From Modestobacter sp. (GTDB lineage Bacteria; Actinomycetota; Actinomycetes; Mycobacteriales; Geodermatophilaceae), in contig JAOPWO010000335.1 of NCBI GenBank assembly GCA_025965635.1, forward strand, positions 1 through 8,970: DNA of 8,970 bases. The letters run 5' to 3'. Below, one piece after another: positions 1-6,480 of this stretch (position 1 is its first letter; every line of letters starts with the position of its first letter). The translations under genes and the position numbers were made by a program. The notes under the pieces are model-generated. The model did not search any database, was not told where the DNA came from, and worked only from the letters and a program-made list of their open reading frames with translations.

Positions 1-9
1 GGCCGGCCC

Positions 10-28
10 GGCCGGGCCTGTCCCGGCC
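10..28 (-). terminator. Hairpin downstream of the 3-hydroxyacyl-CoA dehydrogenase gene
   Basis: GGCCGGG (10-16) and CCCGGCC (22-28) form a perfect 7-bp stem with a 5-base loop. It lies about 33 bases past the stop codon of the minus-strand dehydrogenase gene. It overlaps a perfect 14-base palindrome at 5-18 (GGCCCGGCCGGGCC). No T-tract follows, as is common for actinobacterial terminators, so the terminator role is inferred from position and stem strength. What lies left of base 1 is unknown. Confidence 0.45.
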
Positions 29-60
29 CGCGGCGGGGGTTCCCTCGGCGCGGCACCGGC

Positions 61-1758
61 TCAGCGTGCGCGGGAGTCGCGGAACCCGCGACCGGCCCGG
101 CGCCCGAGGTGGCCGGCGGTGACGAGGTGCTCCAGCAGAGGCGCCGGAGCCAGCCCCGGCTCGCGGACCTCGGCGTAGAGCTGGCGTTCGACGGCCAGCG
201 CCACGTCCAGCCCGACCAGGTCCAGCAGCTCGAACGGGCCCATCGGGTACCCGCAGCCGGACACCATGGCCGCGTCGATGTCGTCCGCGGTGGCGTAGCG
301 CGCCTCCAGCATCCGCACCGCGTCGTTGAGGTAGGGGAACAGCAGCGCGTCGACGATGCGGCCGGCCCGGTCGGGCGCGGTCACTGCGGGCAGTTCCACC
401 CGCGCGCAGAACGCGTGCACGGTCGCGGCGGCGCCCGGGTCGGTGAGGAGGCCGGCGACCACCTCGGCCACCCTCAGCGCGGACCCGGGTCCGGCCAGGT
501 GCAGGCCGACGACGTCGGCGGGCCGTCCGCTCGCCGCAGCGTGCTCGACGACCGGTCGGCCGGACGACGTGGCGGCCAGCACCGCCCCGTCCTGCACCAG
601 CCCGCCGAGCGCCGCGAACACCGCCGGGTCGTCCGTCCCGGCCACGAGCACCAGGTCCGCGTTCGCCAGGCCGGCCACCGGACCGGTCCACCCCTCCGGG
701 CCCGTCCCCGGCTCGGCGAGCACTCGGGCGACCGGCAGGCCGGCCGACGCGGCGGCCGGGACGAGGGCGTCGAGGCGGTCGGCGTCCGCCTTCGGGCCGG
801 CCACCGCGAGCACGCCCACCGACCGCACCGGGCGGGCACCTGCCGCTGCGGCACCGGCGACCGGGGTCTGCGCGTCCGCCACGACCTCGGCGGAGTGGCG
901 GTCGGCGTAGGTGTAGAAACCGCGGCCGGCCTTCCGGCCCAGCAGCCCCGCGGTCACCAGCTGCTCGATCAGGGGACTGGGGGCGTGCAGCCGGTTGCGC
1001 GACTGCCGGTACATCGTTCCGAGGATCTGGTGGGCGGTGTCCAGGCCGATCAGGTCCAGCAGCGCCAGCGGACCCATCGGCAGGCCGGCGCCGAGCCGCA
1101 TGGCCGCATCGACGTCCTCCCGGCTGGCGTACCGGTCCTCGACCATGGCGACGGCGTGGTTCAGGTAGCCGAACAGCAGGGCGTTGGCGATGAAGCCCGC
1201 CCGGTCGCCGATCGTGACGCCGACCTTCCCGAGCCGGGCCGCCAGCGCCTCGACGTCCTCGACCACCGCCGGCTCGGTGCCCACGGTGCGGACCACCTCG
1301 ACCAGCTTCATGACCGGCGCCGGGTTGAAGAAGTGCATCCCGATGACCTTGCCGGGGCGGCCGGTGGTCACCGACAGCTCGGTGACCGACAGGCTCGAGG
1401 TGTTGGTCGCCAGGATGGTGTCCGGCGGGCAGATCCGGTCCAGCGCCGACAGGACGGCGGCCTTGAGGTCCACCCGCTCCGGGACGGCCTCGACCACCAG
1501 CTCGGCCTGCGCGAGGTCGTCCATGCTGGTGGTGAAGCGGATCCGGGACACGATCGCGTCGCGGTCGGCGGGGTCGAGCCTGCCCCGGGAGACCGCGCGC
1601 CCGGTCGACTTCTCGACGTGCCCGCGTCCCCGCTGGACGGCCGCGTCGTCGACGTCCACCGCGGTCACCGACAGCCCGGCCCGGGCGAACACCTCGGCGA
1701 TGCCGGCGCCCATCGTGCCCAGCCCGACGACGCCGACCTCACTCAGTTCCCTGGCCAC
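61..1758 (-). CDS. 3-hydroxyacyl-CoA dehydrogenase (3-hydroxybutyryl-CoA dehydrogenase type), double-length with internal duplication
   Basis: Predicted cytoplasmic NAD-dependent oxidation of 3-hydroxyacyl-CoA to 3-ketoacyl-CoA, in beta-oxidation, butanoate or phenylacetate-type pathways. From the GTG at 1758 it is 565 residues. Residues 8-17 hold the Rossmann GLGTMG motif, 142-146 the HFFNP motif with catalytic His142 and partner Glu154, 185-192 DRAGFIAN with Asn192, and 228-240 the C-terminal helical domain. Residues 314-562 repeat this fold: aligned at a constant offset of 278, His420 and Glu432 match His142 and Glu154, while Asn192 becomes Asp470 and the glycine motif is lost (VGVLAVAG, 314-321). 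Family members are about 285 residues; PaaH-type proteins carry two C-terminal domains. The start was chosen because GGAGA sits 8 bases upstream; a GTG at 1824, abutting the nucS stop, has no ribosome site. It probably forms an operon with nucS (66-base gap). Confidence 0.9.
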   Translation of the reverse strand: MARELSEVGVVGLGTMGAGIAEVFARAGLSVTAVDVDDAAVQRGRGHVEKSTGRAVSRGRLDPADRDAIVSRIRFTTSMDDLAQAELVVEAVPERVDLKAAVLSALDRICPPDTILATNTSSLSVTELSVTTGRPGKVIGMHFFNPAPVMKLVEVVRTVGTEPAVVEDVEALAARLGKVGVTIGDRAGFIANALLFGYLNHAVAMVEDRYASREDVDAAMRLGAGLPMGPLALLDLIGLDTAHQILGTMYRQSRNRLHAPSPLIEQLVTAGLLGRKAGRGFYTYADRHSAEVVADAQTPVAGAAAAGARPVRSVGVLAVAGPKADADRLDALVPAAASAGLPVARVLAEPGTGPEGWTGPVAGLANADLVLVAGTDDPAVFAALGGLVQDGAVLAATSSGRPVVEHAAASGRPADVVGLHLAGPGSALRVAEVVAGLLTDPGAAATVHAFCARVELPAVTAPDRAGRIVDALLFPYLNDAVRMLEARYATADDIDAAMVSGCGYPMGPFELLDLVGLDVALAVERQLYAEVREPGLAPAPLLEHLVTAGHLGRRAGRGFRDSRAR

Positions 1759-1824
1759 CCGCCGAGTCTCCCATCGCGCAGGTGGAGCGGGTCCGTCGGC
1801 GTGACCGCCACGGATCCACTCCAC

Positions 1825-2496
1825 TCAGAACAGCCGCTGGGTGGGGTCGTCGGTCCCCTTGAGGACGGCGTAGTCCACCGTCACGCAGTCGATGCCCCGG
1901 TCGGCCGCCAGCACGCGCGCCTGGGGCTTGATCTCCTGGGCGGCGAAGACGCCCTTCACCGGTGCCAGCAGCGGGTCGCGGTTGAGCAGTTCCAGGTACC
2001 GGGTGAGCTGCTCGACACCGTCGATCTCGCCGCGGCGCTTGATCTCCACCGCCACCACCGCGCCGCCGGCGTCCCGGCAGAGCAGGTCGACCGGGCCGAT
2101 GGCGGTCGGGTACTCACGGCGCACGAGCGACCAGCCGGCCCCGAAGGTCTCCACGTGCAGCGCGAGCAGTCGCTGCAGCTCGGCCTCGACGCCGTCCTTC
2201 TGCAGGCCCGGGTCGACGCCCAGCTCGTGCTTCGAGTCGTGCTCGACCGACTCGATGGTGATCACCAGCTGCTCGCCCGCCTTGTTGGTCACCGTCCAGG
2301 TGCCCGAGCCGTCGACCAGCTCGTCCCTGAGCGAGCACGGCGGGCTCATCCAGTTCAGCGGCTTGTAGGCGCGGTCGTCGGCGTGGACGGAGACCGAGCC
2401 GTCGGCCTTGAGCAGCAGCAGCCGCAGGGCCGAGGGAAGATGAGCCGTGAGCCGCCCGATGTAGTCGACGGAACAGCGGGCGATGACCAGGCGCAC
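1825..2496 (-). CDS. nucS: Endonuclease NucS (EndoMS), mismatch-specific
   Basis: NucS/EndoMS cuts both strands at mismatched bases and gives actinobacteria a mismatch repair route without MutS/MutL. The 223-residue protein has the N-terminal DNA-binding/dimerisation region (about 1-110, with DYIGRLTAHLP at 11-21 and DDRAYKPLNWMSPPC at 40-54) and a C-terminal RecB-like nuclease domain. Predicted active-site residues are Asp137 (GPVDLLCRD), Glu151 and Lys153 (AVEIKRRGE), with a Gln163/Tyr167 pair (QLTRY) beyond. The C-terminus ends in QRLF, the tail that contacts the sliding clamp in known homologues. The GTG at 2496 gives the usual family N-terminus (VRLVIA) and has a TAGCGT box 8 bases upstream. 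An upstream GTG at 2541 has a GGAAG 5 bases before it but adds 15 residues without family resemblance and leaves 14 bases to the divergent gene. Confidence 0.95.
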   Translation of the reverse strand: MRLVIARCSVDYIGRLTAHLPSALRLLLLKADGSVSVHADDRAYKPLNWMSPPCSLRDELVDGSGTWTVTNKAGEQLVITIESVEHDSKHELGVDPGLQKDGVEAELQRLLALHVETFGAGWSLVRREYPTAIGPVDLLCRDAGGAVVAVEIKRRGEIDGVEQLTRYLELLNRDPLLAPVKGVFAAQEIKPQARVLAADRGIDCVTVDYAVLKGTDDPTQRLF

Positions 2497-2504
2497 GGAC
2501 GCCG

Positions 2505-2510
2505 ACGCTA
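2505..2510 (-). promoter_or_regulatory. Candidate -10 box for leaderless nucS
   Basis: TAGCGT on the minus strand fits the actinobacterial TANNNT pattern and ends 8 bases before the GTG at 2496. The start codon would therefore fall at or next to the transcription start. I see no clear -35 box. No ribosome binding site precedes this GTG, which agrees with a leaderless transcript. A GGAGG at 2526-2530 (minus) lies 29 bases before the GTG, too far to serve it. Confidence 0.45.
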
Positions 2511-2555
2511 CCGGGTGCCCGGGAACCTCCCTGCGCCCCACGTCGTCTTCCCGGG

Positions 2556-3452
2556 ATGACCCCTCGGCGCGCTGCCCGCTCAGCCGCTGCCCTGGGTCTG
2601 CTCCTGGTCATCGCCGGCTGCGCCGCGCGGGACGGCGGGGGGTCGGCGCCGGACGCCGCCGAGCCCGGACTGCCCGGCGCACCGGACGAGCTCGTCCTGC
2701 AGGTGACCCGCACCGGCGGCTTCGTCACGCCGGAGATGCTGGTCGGCCGACTGCCGATCGTCAGCGTCTACGCCGACGGCCGGGTGATCACCGAGGGACC
2801 GGTGATCGCCATCTACCCCGGCCCGGCGTGGCCCAACGTGCAGGTGCTGGAGATCGACCGGACCGCGGTGCACACGCTCGTCGAGCATGCGCGCGCCGCC
2901 GGGGTGACCGGGACCGCCGACCTGGGCACGCCGCCGCTGGCCGACGTGCCCAGCACCCGGTTCACCCTGGCCACCGCCACCGGGACCACCGTGCGGGAGG
3001 TCTACGCGCTCACCGAGTCCGCCGGGATGGACGCCGGGGCGAGCGGGCTCACCACGGAGCAAGTGGCCGCCCGCGCGGACCTGGTCGGCTTCCTCGACGG
3101 GCTCACCGACCTGACGGCCACCCTGGGCGCGGGCGCGGTCCCGGCCGCGGCGGTCTACGAGCCGACCGCGGTGGCCGCCCTGGTCATGCCGTGGACCGAC
3201 GACGCCGCGGCGGAGCCGGAGCTCACCCGGCCCGACGTCGTGTGGCCCGGCCCGCCGCTGCCCGGCGCAGCGGTGGGCGTGCCCGACCTCAGCTGCGTCA
3301 CCGCCACCGGGGAGCAGGCCCGGGCCGTGGTGACCGCGGCGCGGGCGGCCGACAGGCTGACGCCGTGGGTCACCGAGGACGGCGCGCGCTGGGCGGTGAG
3401 CTTCCGACCGCTGCTGCCGCACGAGTCCGGCTGCGCCGACCTCACCGGCTGA
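2556..3452 (+). CDS. Putative lipoprotein of unknown function
   Basis: A 298-residue predicted secreted lipoprotein. Residues 1-22 form a lipoprotein signal peptide: Arg-rich start (RRAAR, 4-8), hydrophobic core (AAALGLLLVIA) and lipobox I-A-G-C with Cys22 as the acylated residue. A Gly/Ala/Pro-rich linker runs to about 43. The exported part begins around DELVLQVTRTGG (44-55) and contains YADGRVITEGP (72-82), then a long Ala/Thr-rich stretch. Two further cysteines, Cys247 (DLSCVT) and Cys293 (ESGCAD), could form a disulfide outside the membrane. I do not recognise a named domain. The start is the ATG at 2556, which has no Shine-Dalgarno sequence. It is divergent from nucS (59 bases) and convergent with the crotonase gene, so it is probably transcribed alone. 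The YADGRV segment and flanking strands suggest a beta-rich fold, but this is a guess. Confidence 0.85.
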   Translation: MTPRRAARSAAALGLLLVIAGCAARDGGGSAPDAAEPGLPGAPDELVLQVTRTGGFVTPEMLVGRLPIVSVYADGRVITEGPVIAIYPGPAWPNVQVLEIDRTAVHTLVEHARAAGVTGTADLGTPPLADVPSTRFTLATATGTTVREVYALTESAGMDAGASGLTTEQVAARADLVGFLDGLTDLTATLGAGAVPAAAVYEPTAVAALVMPWTDDAAAEPELTRPDVVWPGPPLPGAAVGVPDLSCVTATGEQARAVVTAARAADRLTPWVTEDGARWAVSFRPLLPHESGCADLTG

Positions 3453-3473
3453 GCCAGGGGGTCGGCACGGGGT

Positions 3474-3514
3474 CGGGGTCAGACCGTGACCGGCGGAGGC
3501 CGCCGTCGACCCCG
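3474..3514. terminator. Nested inverted repeat after the lipoprotein gene
   Basis: CGGGGTC (3474-3480) pairs perfectly with GACCCCG (3508-3514). Inside is a second hairpin, CGGCGG (3491-3496) with CCGCCG (3500-3505) and a 3-base loop. It starts 21 bases after the lipoprotein stop and sits between convergent genes, so a terminator role is likely. It overlaps the first bases of the next inverted repeat (3511-3556), so only one of the two can be fully folded. Confidence 0.45.
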
Positions 3515-3556
3515 TCCTGCTCACCCCTCGCACGCTCGGGCGAGCCTCAGGACGGG
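3511..3556. repeat. Palindromic intergenic element, copy E
   Basis: CCCGTCCTG (3511-3519) and CAGGACGGG (3548-3556) form a perfect 9-bp stem. The interior holds a second palindrome, GCTCG/CGAGC (3534-3545). On the minus strand, 3531-3522 reads GCGAGGGGTG, identical to 6499-6508 in copy A, and both copies have GCTCGC shortly before it. A further short inverted repeat, GGGCC/GGCCC (3554-3572), directly follows the crotonase stop. The element fills the gap between two convergent genes and probably also ends transcription. Confidence 0.5.
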
Positions 3557-3572
3557 CCTGGGGCAGGGGCCC

Positions 3573-4349
3573 TCAATCCGTCCAGACCGGGTGCCGCTTC
3601 TCCAGGAACGAGCTCATCCCCTCCCGGGCACCGTCCAACTGGCTGGCCGAGGCCATCACCTCGACGGCGATGCCGTAGGCGTCCCGTTCGGGCCGGTCCA
3701 GCTGGGCGTACATGGTCTGCTTGCCCCACGCCTTGCTCGCCCGCGAACCGCGGGTCGCCCGGGCCAGCAGGTGGCGCACCGCGTCGTCCAGGTCGGCGTC
3801 GGGCACGACCCGGTTGACCAGCCCCCAGTCCAGCGCCGTCCGTGCGTCGATGACGTCCCCGGTCAGGGCGAGCTCCATGGCGCGCTTGCGCCCGACGCTG
3901 CGGGCGATGGCGACCATCGGCGTGTGGCAGAACCAGCCCCCCTTGCCGCCGGGAGCGGCGAACCCGGCCGACTCGGCCGCCACGGCCAGGTCGCAGGAGG
4001 CCACCAGCTGGCAGCCGGCCGCGGTGGCCAGCGCGTGCACCCGGGCGACCACGACCTGCGGCACCGACTGGACGGTCTCCATCAGCTCGGCGCACAGCAG
4101 CAGCAGGCTGCGCACCTCGGCCACCGGGCGGCCGACGACGTCGGCGAAGTCGTGTCCGGCGCTGAACACCGGGCCCTCCCCGGCCAGCACGAGGCCGGTC
4201 GCGTCGGTCCCGCCGGCCGCGGTGACCGCGGCGAGCAGCTGGGTCAGGTGCTCCCGGGACAGCGCGTTGCGCTTGGGGCCCCTCGTCATCGTGATGCAGA
4301 TCGTGTCGGCCGAACGCTCGACCCGGGGCGCCCCGGGGGTCTGGTCCAT
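3573..4349 (-). CDS. Enoyl-CoA hydratase/isomerase family protein, ECHDC3-like
   Basis: A 258-residue crotonase-fold protein, normal length for the family. The oxyanion-hole segments are visible: VFSAGHDF (61-68) and ATAAGCQLVASCDLA (108-122). It most resembles the ECHDC3 group, which carries the same AAGCQLVASCD motif and a FCxTP segment (140-144 here). In true enoyl-CoA hydratases two glutamates act on the substrate; here the first position is Gln114 and the second region reads APGGKGG (132-138) with no acid. The standard hydratase reaction is therefore doubtful, and a different acyl-CoA reaction or a non-catalytic role is possible. The ATG at 4349 has only a weak GGGG upstream. It is convergent with the lipoprotein gene and divergent from the DUF2071 fragment. 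General family: very sure; substrate: unknown. Confidence 0.9.
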   Translation of the reverse strand: MDQTPGAPRVERSADTICITMTRGPKRNALSREHLTQLLAAVTAAGGTDATGLVLAGEGPVFSAGHDFADVVGRPVAEVRSLLLLCAELMETVQSVPQVVVARVHALATAAGCQLVASCDLAVAAESAGFAAPGGKGGWFCHTPMVAIARSVGRKRAMELALTGDVIDARTALDWGLVNRVVPDADLDDAVRHLLARATRGSRASKAWGKQTMYAQLDRPERDAYGIAVEVMASASQLDGAREGMSSFLEKRHPVWTD

Positions 4350-4396
4350 GCGTCGACCCCACCATGCCGCCGCGCCACGGGCAACGGGCCCGGCTC

Positions 4397-4423
4397 CGTG
4401 CGGCGGGGGAAGCCCGCCGCGCG
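4397..4423. promoter_or_regulatory. Hairpin/palindrome in the divergent space between the crotonase gene and the DUF2071 remnant
   Basis: CGTGCGGCGGG (4397-4407) pairs with CCCGCCGCGCG (4413-4423) over 11 positions, with one T-G wobble and a 5-base loop GGAAG (4408-4412). It ends 4 bases before the GTG at 4428. The only purine-rich run that could act as a ribosome site for that GTG (4405-4412) is folded into the hairpin. It could be an operator for the crotonase gene, a structured leader, or debris. The sequence alone does not decide. Confidence 0.35.
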
Positions 4424-4427
4424 TCCG

Positions 4428-4700
4428 GTGACCCGGACCGTCTCCACCCAGGGCTGGCGTGACGTCGCCTTCCTGCGCTGGGCGGTCGACCCGGCTGTCG
4501 TCGCGCCGCTGCTACCGGCCGGCACGGTGCCCGACGTCCACGACGGCGCCGCCTGCGTCGGGCTCGTCCCGTCCCGGATGCGCCGGGTGGGCCTGCTGCG
4601 CACCCCGGGGCTTCCCTGGGTCGGCTCCTTCGCCGAGACCGACGTGCGGCTCTCCCCGGTCGACGCGCAGGGCCGGCGCAGTGTCGACGTCCGGCCCTGA
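4428..4700 (+). pseudogene. Truncated DUF2071 (YqjF-like) protein, 5' fragment only
   Basis: The 90 residues from the GTG at 4428 match the start of the DUF2071 family: TQGWRDVAFLRWAVDP (7-22), APLLPAGTVPDVHDG (26-40), VGLVPSRMRRVGL (44-56), PGLPWVGSFAETDVRL (60-75) and a GRR just before the break. Complete family members are roughly 230-250 residues, so about the first third remains. The frame stops at TGA 4698-4700, where the family normally continues through a conserved hydrophobic strand. In another frame, 4706-4747 reads ADLDDQRRAGRAVAH, which loosely resembles the next family segment (LDAxRLAxxxAxA). That would fit an old frameshift plus a deletion up to the next gene, but the match is weak. 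The function of DUF2071 proteins is not known. A short functional protein is possible but unlikely. Confidence 0.65.
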
Positions 4701-4799
4701 CCTGCGCCGACCTCGACGACCAGCGCCGGGCCGGTCGTGCGGTGGCACACTCGACGGCGATGCCGGCCCGCGCCGGCCCGCTGCCCCGGGGAGGTCCGC

Positions 4800-5129
4800 G
4801 TGCCGATCGACGCCGGGAGCCTGCACTACGCCGTCGGGCCGGTCATCGCCGCGATCATGATGGGCCTGATCGCCCTGTTCCTGCGCTGGGCGTTCAGCTC
4901 GGAGGGTGCCGCGACCCCGTGGCGGAGCGGCTCGGCCCGCGACGGTCTGCTCACGCCGGTCGCCACGCTCTCCCGCCGCGAGTCCGCGCTGGCCCTGCGG
5001 GCCGTGCTGTCCGACGCCGGGATCCGGTCCACGCTGCGCGAGCCGGCACCGCACCGCACCGACGTGCTGGTGTTCCCCGAGGACGCGGCGCGCGCCCGGG
5101 CGCTGGCCATGTCGTTCCGCGGCAGTTGA
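4800..5129 (+). CDS. Small membrane protein with one transmembrane helix and a DUF2007-like C-terminal domain
   Basis: A 109-residue protein. The GTG at 4800 was chosen because a near-perfect ribosome site, GGGGAGG (4788-4794), sits 5 bases upstream. Residues 11-32 form one transmembrane helix (GPVIAAIMMGLIALFLRWAF). After a polar linker (33-50) comes a small domain with VATLSRRESALALRAVLSDAG (54-74 in total), then VLVFPEDAARARALA (89-103). This pattern of a helix, 'DAGI', and a closing 'VxVxxEDxxRAR' resembles the DUF2007 putative signal-transducing domain, where a short ferredoxin-like fold is used; this is inference from pattern, not a firm match. It is convergent with murA across a 38-base gap with a terminator, and follows the DUF2071 remnant on the same strand by 99 bases. 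The role is unknown. Confidence 0.8.
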   Translation: MPIDAGSLHYAVGPVIAAIMMGLIALFLRWAFSSEGAATPWRSGSARDGLLTPVATLSRRESALALRAVLSDAGIRSTLREPAPHRTDVLVFPEDAARARALAMSFRGS

Positions 5130-5137
5130 CCGCTCGG

Positions 5138-5159
5138 CGGAGGCGAGACCACGCCTCCG
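5138..5159. terminator. Bidirectional terminator between the small membrane protein gene and murA
   Basis: CGGAGGCG (5138-5145) and CGCCTCCG (5152-5159) form a perfect 8-bp stem with a 6-base loop, AGACCA. It fills the middle of the 38-base gap between two convergent stop codons (5129 and 5168), the classic place for a terminator that serves both strands. There is no long T-tract on either side. Confidence 0.7.
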
Positions 5160-5167
5160 GTCGACGT

Positions 5168-6451
5168 TCAGTCCGGGCGCTCGGTCCGTTCGATGGTGAC
5201 CCCGAGGCCGCGCAGCTGTTCGACGAAGTCGGGGTAGCCGCGGTCGATGTGCCGGACGTCCTGCACGTCGGTCACCCCGTCGGAGAGCAGCCCGGCGAGC
5301 ACCAGCCCCGCGCCGGCCCGGATGTCGGTGGCCAGCACCGGTGCGCTGGACAGCCGCTCCCGGCCACGGACGACGGCATGGTGCCCGTCGATCCGCACGT
5401 CGGCGCCCAGCCGGACCAGCTCGTTGACGAACATGAAGCGGCCCTCGAACACGTTCTCGGTGATCAACGCCGTCCCGGTGGACACCGCGGCCAGCGCGAC
5501 CGCCATCGGCTGCAGATCGGTCGGGAAGCCCGGGAAGGGCAGGGTCACGACGTCGACGCCGCGCGGCCGCTCGGTCATCGCCACGCGGACGCCGTCCGGG
5601 ACCACCTGGACCGTCGCCCCGGCGGTGACCAGCTTGTCCAGCGGCACGGTCAGGTGGTCGGCCACCGCGCGCTCGATGACGACGTCCCCGCGGGTCATGA
5701 CCGCCCCGATCGCCCAGGTGCCCGCCACGATGCGGTCCGGCACGGTGGTGTACTCGACCGGCTGCAGTCCTGCCACGCCGTGGACCGTGATGGTCGAGGA
5801 CCCGGCGCCCTCGATCCGGGCGCCCATCGCGGTGAGCATCCGGCACAGGTCGGTGATCTCCGGCTCGCGGGCGGCGTTGTCGACGACCGTGGTGCCCTCG
5901 GCGAGCACCGCGGCCATGACCAGGTTCTCCGTCGCCCCGACCGAGGGGAAGTCCAGCCAGATCGAGGTGCCGACCAGCTTGGGCGCCGTCGCGATCAGGA
6001 AGCCGTGCTCGTTGACCACGGTGGCACCCAGCCGTTCGAGGCCGGCGATGTGCATGTCCAGACCTCGCGAGCCGATCGCGTCACCGCCGGGCAGGGCCAC
6101 CTTCGCCGTCCCGCAGCGGGCCACCAGCGGGCCCAGCACGCTGATCGACGCGCGCATCCGGCGGACCAGGTCGTAGTCGGTCTCGCTGGAGGGCTGCTCC
6201 GGGACGTCGATGTGCACCCGGCCACCCCCGCCGCTGCCGGCCGGATAGCGCTCGAAGCTCACGCCACAGCCCAGCCGGCGCAGCACCTCGCTCATGATCT
6301 CGACGTCGAGGATGTCGGGAACCTCGTCGAGCGTCGTCCGTCCGGAGGCGAGCAGCGCCGCAGCCATGAGCTTCAGTGCGCTGTTCTTCGCCCCCGTGAC
6401 CCGCACCCGCCCCTGCAGCGACGTCCCACCGGTCACCGAGAAGCAGTCCAC
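5168..6451 (-). CDS. murA: UDP-N-acetylglucosamine 1-carboxyvinyltransferase, Cys-to-Asp form
   Basis: MurA transfers enolpyruvate from PEP to UDP-GlcNAc, the first committed step of peptidoglycan synthesis, in the cytoplasm. Numbered from the GTG at 6451 (427 residues), Lys22-Asn23 (GAKNS) fall exactly where E. coli MurA has them. Arg100 (MRAS), Arg129 (IGSRGLD), Asp312 (PTDLQ) and Arg404 (IDRGY) are also present. The usual catalytic Cys of the PGGCxIG loop is Asp124 (LPGGDAIG), as in mycobacterial MurA, a form known to resist fosfomycin. The GTG start gives MDCFSVTGG, aligning with E. coli MDKFRVQGP, and lies 7 bases after a TAGGAT -10-like box. ATG 6460 would add three residues and overlap that box; ATG 6514 is too far upstream. 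It is convergent with the small membrane protein and divergent from the adenosyltransferase. Confidence 0.96.
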   Translation of the reverse strand: MDCFSVTGGTSLQGRVRVTGAKNSALKLMAAALLASGRTTLDEVPDILDVEIMSEVLRRLGCGVSFERYPAGSGGGGRVHIDVPEQPSSETDYDLVRRMRASISVLGPLVARCGTAKVALPGGDAIGSRGLDMHIAGLERLGATVVNEHGFLIATAPKLVGTSIWLDFPSVGATENLVMAAVLAEGTTVVDNAAREPEITDLCRMLTAMGARIEGAGSSTITVHGVAGLQPVEYTTVPDRIVAGTWAIGAVMTRGDVVIERAVADHLTVPLDKLVTAGATVQVVPDGVRVAMTERPRGVDVVTLPFPGFPTDLQPMAVALAAVSTGTALITENVFEGRFMFVNELVRLGADVRIDGHHAVVRGRERLSSAPVLATDIRAGAGLVLAGLLSDGVTDVQDVRHIDRGYPDFVEQLRGLGVTIERTERPD

Positions 6452-6458
6452 CAGGGCC

Positions 6459-6464
6459 ATCCTA
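6459..6464 (-). promoter_or_regulatory. Candidate -10 box for leaderless murA
   Basis: TAGGAT on the minus strand ends 7 bases before the GTG at 6451, the same spacing as TAGGCT before the divergent adenosyltransferase gene. It contains the alternative ATG at 6460, so that start could not be used if transcription begins at 6451-6452. No clear -35 box is seen. There is no usable Shine-Dalgarno sequence, which supports leaderless translation. Confidence 0.5.
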
Positions 6465-6480
6465 CGGTGGGCCCGGTGCG

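Noticed and set aside
1759..1824. Upstream GTG (1824) as the start of the 3-hydroxyacyl-CoA dehydrogenase
   Set aside because: It abuts the nucS stop without a ribosome site, and the extra 22 residues do not resemble the family; GTG 1758 has GGAGA 8 bases upstream.
109..2559. Very long open frame on the plus strand (over 800 codons) opposite the dehydrogenase and nucS genes
   Set aside because: It is a shadow of high-GC coding on the minus strand: the translation is rich in Arg, Gly, His and Gln with no domain, while the opposite strand encodes two clearly recognised proteins.
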